NCBI GenBank assembly: GCA_913059105.1
Contig: CAJXRL010000096.1
Coordinates: 1 to 8,992, forward strand
Origin: an uncultured Flavobacteriales bacterium
Lineage (GTDB): Bacteria; Bacteroidota; Bacteroidia; Flavobacteriales_E; Vicingaceae
Reading direction: 5' to 3'
DNA length: 8,992 bases
Shown here: piece by piece, positions 5,131-8,992 of the stretch
How positions within the stretch are numbered: position 1 is the stretch's first letter
How the letters are laid out: each line of letters begins with the position of its first letter
Program-made: the position numbers and the translations under genes
Notes under the pieces: model-generated
The model's database searches: none
Told to the model about the DNA's origin: nothing
Seen by the model: only the letters and a program-made list of their open reading frames with translations

Positions 5131-8100
5131 TTAATTTGTAAGTAGAATCTTTTTAGCAAAGCTTTCTTCGCCAATAGTAATTCTTATGAAATAGAAGCCT
5201 TTATCAAGCTCAGAAAAGTTAAATGCAAGATGTTCTCTCGTAATAATATCTACTTTACAACTCACAGATTTTCCAATAATGTCGTACACTTCAATAATTG
5301 CGTTCGATAGGTCTTGTCCATTTTTCAGTTTTAAATTAACGACTCCTTCACTTGGGTTTGGATAAATAGACACTTGCTGCTCTAAAGTTCTTTCCTTTAA
5401 ACCAATTGATCTAACAGTATCTTGAATTACTCGGGCAGCTAAAGGAACAAAAGGAGGAGAACTAATTGTTACAATCCCAGATCTTCTTATACCTGTATTA
5501 TTAGACTTTGTCGCTGTTACTGTGATTTCGTCTGTTACACTTCCATTACCAGGTGAAACTTTCATCCAATTCTCGGATTCACTTACTGTCCAAGCAGAGA
5601 GATTAGAGGTTAAATTAAACTTCCCAAATGATGCAGAATCAGCTCCAATCACTAAACTGTCTGGCGCATAACTAAAACTTAAAGGAGCACCGGCTTGAAC
5701 CACCACTAATGTTCGGTCAGGATTACCAGTTGAGCTAGCAGTGACTGTAGCAAGGCGAGGTGAACCAAATAAGTTATCAGCACCCGCTCTAGCGGTTACT
5801 ATTTCAGTATTGGTTCCACTTGTTTTATTTAGAGCTAGCCAAAAACTGGTTTCTGTTAAGCTCCAACCGCTATTTGCAATCACCGTGAAGTCTGCTAAAC
5901 TTCCAGTTGTATTACCAACAAATAAAGTATCAACTGATAAAAGAAAGCTATTAGAACTAATATCTAGTTGCGTAACCCTTACCGATCTACTAACTGAGCC
6001 AAGCCCATTAATTAATAAAGTAACAACCCTATCCACACCACTTTGGTTTGCCGAATTAGCAGTTACGGTTATTGATCCATTATTCATTCCAGAAGATGCC
6101 GATAAGTTTAACCAACCAGGAACGCCAGTAATAGACCAAGTAACATCTGAGGTAATTTGGAATATAGCTGAACTACTGTTCAATGAAGCTAAATTTATGC
6201 TGGAAGGGCTCACTGAAATTGTACCAGTTCTACCTCCTTGAATAACTATTAGTGTATCCTTGAGGTTATTTGCGACGTCAGTCAAATATAATTCAGCTAT
6301 TCTAGCAATGTTTGTAGTGTTAATACTACTAGTACTTGCTGTGATAATATCATTTCCTGCTCCGTTTAGTTTGTTTAACGTTAGCCAATTACTAGCAGAA
6401 GTGATATTCCAATTGCTTGAAGCAGAAATGTTAAACGTTGCAACTTCGCCAACTCCCATACTTAATAGAACAGTATCGGGCGAACCTACTAAAAATGGAA
6501 GAATGCCTCTTTGCGTTACTAAAACAGAATCGAGAAATCTCCCGTTTCCGGCGTTAAAATAAACATAGGATGAGCGATCTGCAATGGTAGGTGGAGCTGA
6601 GTTTGCTGTTATTGTTACTGTTGCACTGTCATTTCCTGATGTTACATTAGTCGAAAGCCAAGTGGCAGAGTTAGATAAAGTCCAATCTAAATTAGCATAG
6701 ACTTGAACAATGTCTAAACTACCAGTAGTAGAATTCAATGTTAAGTTATTTGGAGATACAGAAAAAGTTCGCAGTAAAAATTCTTGTGTAATTAAAACGG
6801 AATCGACAAATCTGCCGTTTCCGGCATCAAAATAAATGTAAGCTGAACGATCTGCAAATGTAAGGTTAGCAGAGTTTGCAGTTATTGTGATGTTTGCACT
6901 GTCACTACCGGACGACGTGCTTGTCGTTAACCAAGATGCCGCACTAGTCAATACCCAGTTTAAATTTGCATTCACTTGAACAGAGTCAGAACTTCCAGAA
7001 GCATAACTTAATGTTCTGTTTTTTGGTGATACGGAAAAGTTTCGTAGATGAAATTTTTGCGTAATTAAAACGGAATCCACAAACCTTCCATTGCCGGCAT
7101 CAAAATAGATGTAAGTTGAACGATCTGCAAATGTAAGATTTGCAGAGTTTGAGGTTATAGTAACATAAGTGCTGTCATTACCGCTTGAAGCACTTGTTGT
7201 AAGCCATGAAGCAGAATGGGTCAAAACCCAATTTAAATTTGCATTTACTAGAATAGAATCAAAACTACCAGTATTATAACTTAATAGTATGTTTTTTGGT
7301 GAAACAGAAAAGCTCTGTGGTAAAGAGTCTTGTTGGATATAAATTGTGTCATTTCCTGCGTTTTGAGTTCCTGAAGCTACTATGTAGCCACTTCTAATTT
7401 GATTACTTGAATTATCACTAATACTAACTTGAGGGTTGCTATTATTACTACCGTTTAAAGGGGTCAATGAAATCCAAGGACTTGACTTAGTTAAGGTCCA
7501 AGACACGTTGGCAAGTAAATTAAAACTCTGACTCGATGGATTAAGAGCTGGGAAGAAAAGGGTATCAGCTGGTATATCTAAAAATCTTCCTGATGACCTT
7601 TGGATAACTGTTACTGTATCACCTCCAATACCTGTAAGAGCATTAATATACAATTGAGCAGTTCGTTCAGGTCCAATATTGCCTTGAATAGCTAATAGAT
7701 TAATTGTTTGATTTCCATTACCATTAATTGGGGATGAAATTAACCAGCTTTGATTGTCGGAAGTGGTCCAGCTTGCATTGGCAGTAACTTGGAAAGAATT
7801 CAGACTACCATTGCCGGCATTAAGATAAATAGTATCTATTGCTGCAGTAATAGTCGAAACATTAGTTGATGTGAAGTTAGCTTCCCAACCTGTTCTGTTT
7901 GTATTATTGTCTGTATTAAACTCAACAAACATCGAGCCAGTTGTGCTTTTCACCGAAGGAGGAAGAGTGTTTCCTGAAAATGAACCAAGTAATACGCCAT
8001 TATTATTTGTTCCTTGATAAACAGTAACAAAGTCGAAATTGGCTTCTGTAGAAAAGTAGTTAAACTGTAAGTCTACACTTACTGCTCCTGTTGGTTGAAT

Positions 8101-8963
8101 TAGCCATTGGCAATTACTATTCTCTACGTAATTTCTTAAGGAAGGACTTCCATCATCAAATAGACCATTGAGGGAATTAAGGACCGTTAGACCAGTACAT
8201 AATGGAATGGTTTGAGAATTATAAACAATTCTCCAACCATTGGAAACAATACTATTACCAGTGATGAATCGAACAAATAAACTCCCACCACTTGATTGAT
8301 AAATTCCAGGATTAATATTTCCTGTTAATGCTGTTATGACAGGAGCAGATGCGTTAGATCCATCATAAAGTATCACCGAGTCTCCCGTTGCTACATTAAA
8401 TCTGCTGAAGTCTACTTCTACAAAAAGTCCTAGAGTGGTAGGTTGAATTAGCCATTCGCAATTTGTGTTATTGGCATAGTTAAAACCGTTTCTTGTTCCA
8501 TCTGTGAATGCTCCTGTATTGGTGGTAAGAATTGTGTTTGGTTGGCAATTATTTCTTGCACTAGTGTAGCTTCCGGCCCAACCTTGAGCATTATTAAATC
8601 CATCCGTTGTAAATTGAATAAACATACTTCCGCTATTGGCAATGGCCGTATTGCCTAAATTGTTACGTGTGTATGTTGCAATAAGCGTTCCTGCTGCACT
8701 TGTTCCGTCGTAAACTCTTACTCGATCTTGAAAGAAGCCCAAGTTAATGGTATCCATTGTGAAAGTGATATTTGCTGGATTTCCTGCAGGTTGAATTAAC
8801 CAAGTGCAATTGGTATTCGAGTTATAATTTGCAGAGCCACTGCCATCATTAATGGAACCAGTTGCAGTGGTTAAATTGGTTAACCCAGTACAGAATTGAG
8901 CATAAATAGTTTCGTTTAAAAAAGTCGTAAAAAACAAAAGTATTATAACTTTCAGTATATTTT
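5131..8963 (-). CDS. Large secreted CUB/BACON-repeat surface protein with T9SS type A sorting domain; 5' end cut off by the contig end
   Basis: At least 1276 codons. Residues here are numbered from the F-F pair encoded just after 8937 counted as 2-3, because the true start is missing. The frame continues upstream of the TTG at 8937-8935 as NILKVIILL up to the adapter junction, so that TTG codes for Leu inside the signal peptide; probable cleavage is after IYA (residue 13). Domains: CUB 1 (about 16-126), CUB 2 (131-240) and CUB 3 (247-356), each with a Cys pair (C16/C44, C131/C160, C247/C276), a C-x-W-L-I-Q-P motif and a Y-D/Q-G turn; nine BACON-like repeats (about 367-1172), each with a W-x-(L/I)-T core and S-x-W-(L/I) pair; and a Por-secretion-type tail (1188-1268) with SIYPNPSEG and a KKILLTN end. 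No catalytic domain is visible. The protein is rich in Asn, Ser and Thr and poor in Lys until the tail, unlike its neighbours. Role inferred: a T9SS-exported, cell-surface or secreted adhesin or glycan-binding protein. Confidence 0.88.
5134..5376 (-). other. T9SS type A (Por secretion system) C-terminal sorting domain
   Basis: The last 81 residues start with VSIYPNPSEGVVNLKL, continue with a hydrophobic strand IIEVYDIIGK and HLAFNFSELDKGFYFIRI, and end EESFAKKILLTN. This is the standard order of motifs in type A sorting tails (YPNP, then V-x-D-x-x-G-K, then L-x-x-G-x-Y-x-x, then K-K-I/L-x). Such tails direct cargo through the type IX translocon and are normally removed at the cell surface. 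Confidence 0.92.
5422..7839 (-). repeat. Nine BACON-like beta-sandwich repeats
   Basis: Approximate units in transcription order: 7839-7600, 7584-7333, 7317-7057, 7041-6787, 6768-6511, 6495-6241, 6225-5968, 5955-5695 and 5682-5422. Each is about 85-91 residues and has a W-x-(L/I/V)-T/S strand, a following S-x-W-(L/M/I) pair, an S-G/N-G turn, an I-T-(V/I/A)-T/S strand and an end of the form D-(S/T)-(V/L)-x-V/I-x-Q. This pattern fits BACON domains, which occur in Bacteroidetes extracellular proteins. Units 3-5 are much more alike than the others. Confidence 0.7.
6499..7317 (-). repeat. Recently duplicated 273-bp unit (BACON repeats 3-5)
   Basis: Three head-to-tail units of exactly 91 codons (residues 541-631, 632-722, 723-813) with no indels. 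By hand alignment units 3 and 4 share 71 of 91 residues and units 4 and 5 share 57 of 91. Blocks such as NSANLTFADRS and DAGNGRFVDSVLITQ are identical in units 3 and 4, and the DNA between about 6790-6990 and 7060-7260 is visibly similar. This is a tandem duplication more recent than the rest of the array. Confidence 0.88.
7870..8892 (-). repeat. Three tandem CUB-domain repeats within the surface protein
   Basis: Three units of about 110 residues share a first Cys, an F/I-x-D-G segment, N-C-x-W-L-I-Q-P about 28 residues after that Cys, a D-x-V-x-(V/L)-Y-(D/Q)-G turn, S-(G/T)-G-S-(M/L)-F-(V/I)-x-F, and a final G-W near the domain end. The Asp before the VxVY strand (D71, D186, D302) and, in units 1 and 3, the Asp after the F-x-T strand (D112, D343) match the calcium-site positions of Ca-binding CUB domains; unit 2 has a Gly there. 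Divergence between units suggests old duplication. Confidence 0.7.
8899..8963 (-). other. Signal peptide segment of the surface protein (start codon lost)
   Basis: Reading the minus strand from the adapter junction gives N-I-L-K then a hydrophobic run VIILLFFTTFL, then NETIYA followed by QFCTG. The Lys before the core and the A-Q junction form a normal Sec cleavage site. The codon spanning the junction ends in AA, consistent with Lys, so probably only one to five residues are missing. Confidence 0.75.
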
Positions 8964-8992
8964 CTGTCTCTTATACACATCTCCGAGCCCAC
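8964..8992 (-). other. Untrimmed Nextera i7-side adapter (not genomic)
   Basis: 8964-8982 is the Tn5 mosaic end in reverse orientation (ctgtctcttatacacatct), and 8983-8992 (ccgagcccac) is the start of the reversed i7-side bridge. With 1-47 this makes an inverted pair at the two contig tips. It is library sequence, not a biological terminal repeat. Confidence 0.98.

Noticed and set aside
5741..6562. Two plus-strand open frames (166 and 100 codons) opposite the large surface-protein gene
   Set aside because: They are antisense to BACON repeats 6-8 and carry no recognisable motif. Long antisense frames are expected opposite a Ser/Thr/Asn-rich gene with few antisense stops.
6499..7317. Regular 273-bp periodicity as a CRISPR or satellite array
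   Set aside because: The period is an exact multiple of three within one open frame, and the units encode homologous protein domains.
8448..8642. 64-codon minus-strand frame in another phase of the surface-protein gene
   Set aside because: It overlaps CUB domains 1-2 in a different frame; the CUB frame is clearly the coding one.
8935..8937. TTG as the start codon of the surface-protein gene
   Set aside because: The frame is open further upstream and encodes the rest of a signal peptide; TTG here is an ordinary Leu codon.
1..8992. Terminal inverted repeats suggesting a transposon or linear element
   Set aside because: Both ends are Illumina Nextera adapter with Tn5 mosaic ends; no transposase or integrase is present in the window.

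Overview
The window is a contig fragment from a low-GC member of the Bacteroidota. The evidence is: ribosomal proteins with Bacteroidetes-style sequences (for example L13 beginning MDTLSYKT with a GTG start); candidate promoters resembling the Bacteroidetes -7 box TAnnTTTG; A-rich translation starts with little Shine-Dalgarno signal; BACON domains; and a type IX secretion (T9SS) C-terminal sorting domain. I cannot place it below phylum with confidence. Both contig ends carry untrimmed Illumina Nextera i7-side adapter (1-47 and 8964-8992), so only 48-8963 is genomic DNA.

Layout from left to right. At 48-114 on the minus strand are the first 22 codons of a divergent secreted-protein gene, cut by the contig end. 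An intergenic stretch follows, with a promoter for a bacilliredoxin gene (274-687, BrxA/BrxB family), which ends in a strong terminator. Next is a translation block: rplM-rpsI (873-1719, 4 nt apart), a 143-nt leader with a GNRA hairpin and a terminator-like hairpin, then rpsB-tsf (1863-3616) and a terminator. pyrH-frr (3739-5052) follows and ends at a 22-bp perfect inverted repeat that can terminate both strands. The rest (5131-8963, minus strand) is one very large secreted protein, nearly complete but missing its first few codons. It has a signal peptide, three CUB domains, nine BACON-like beta-sandwich repeats and a T9SS type A sorting domain.

The plus-strand core genes are a familiar bacterial set: L13 and S9; S2 and EF-Ts; UMP kinase and ribosome recycling factor. 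Together they build ribosomes, support elongation and recycling, and supply pyrimidine nucleotides. They are split into three units by hairpins. The two flanking minus-strand genes encode exported proteins and are unrelated to translation.

I do not see a wholly new system here. The points most worth following are: the non-catalytic CUB/BACON surface protein with recently duplicated repeats; the terminator-like hairpin directly before rpsB with no room for a promoter behind it, which suggests attenuation; the possible L13 leader; the truncated signal-peptide gene at the left edge; and the adapter contamination.
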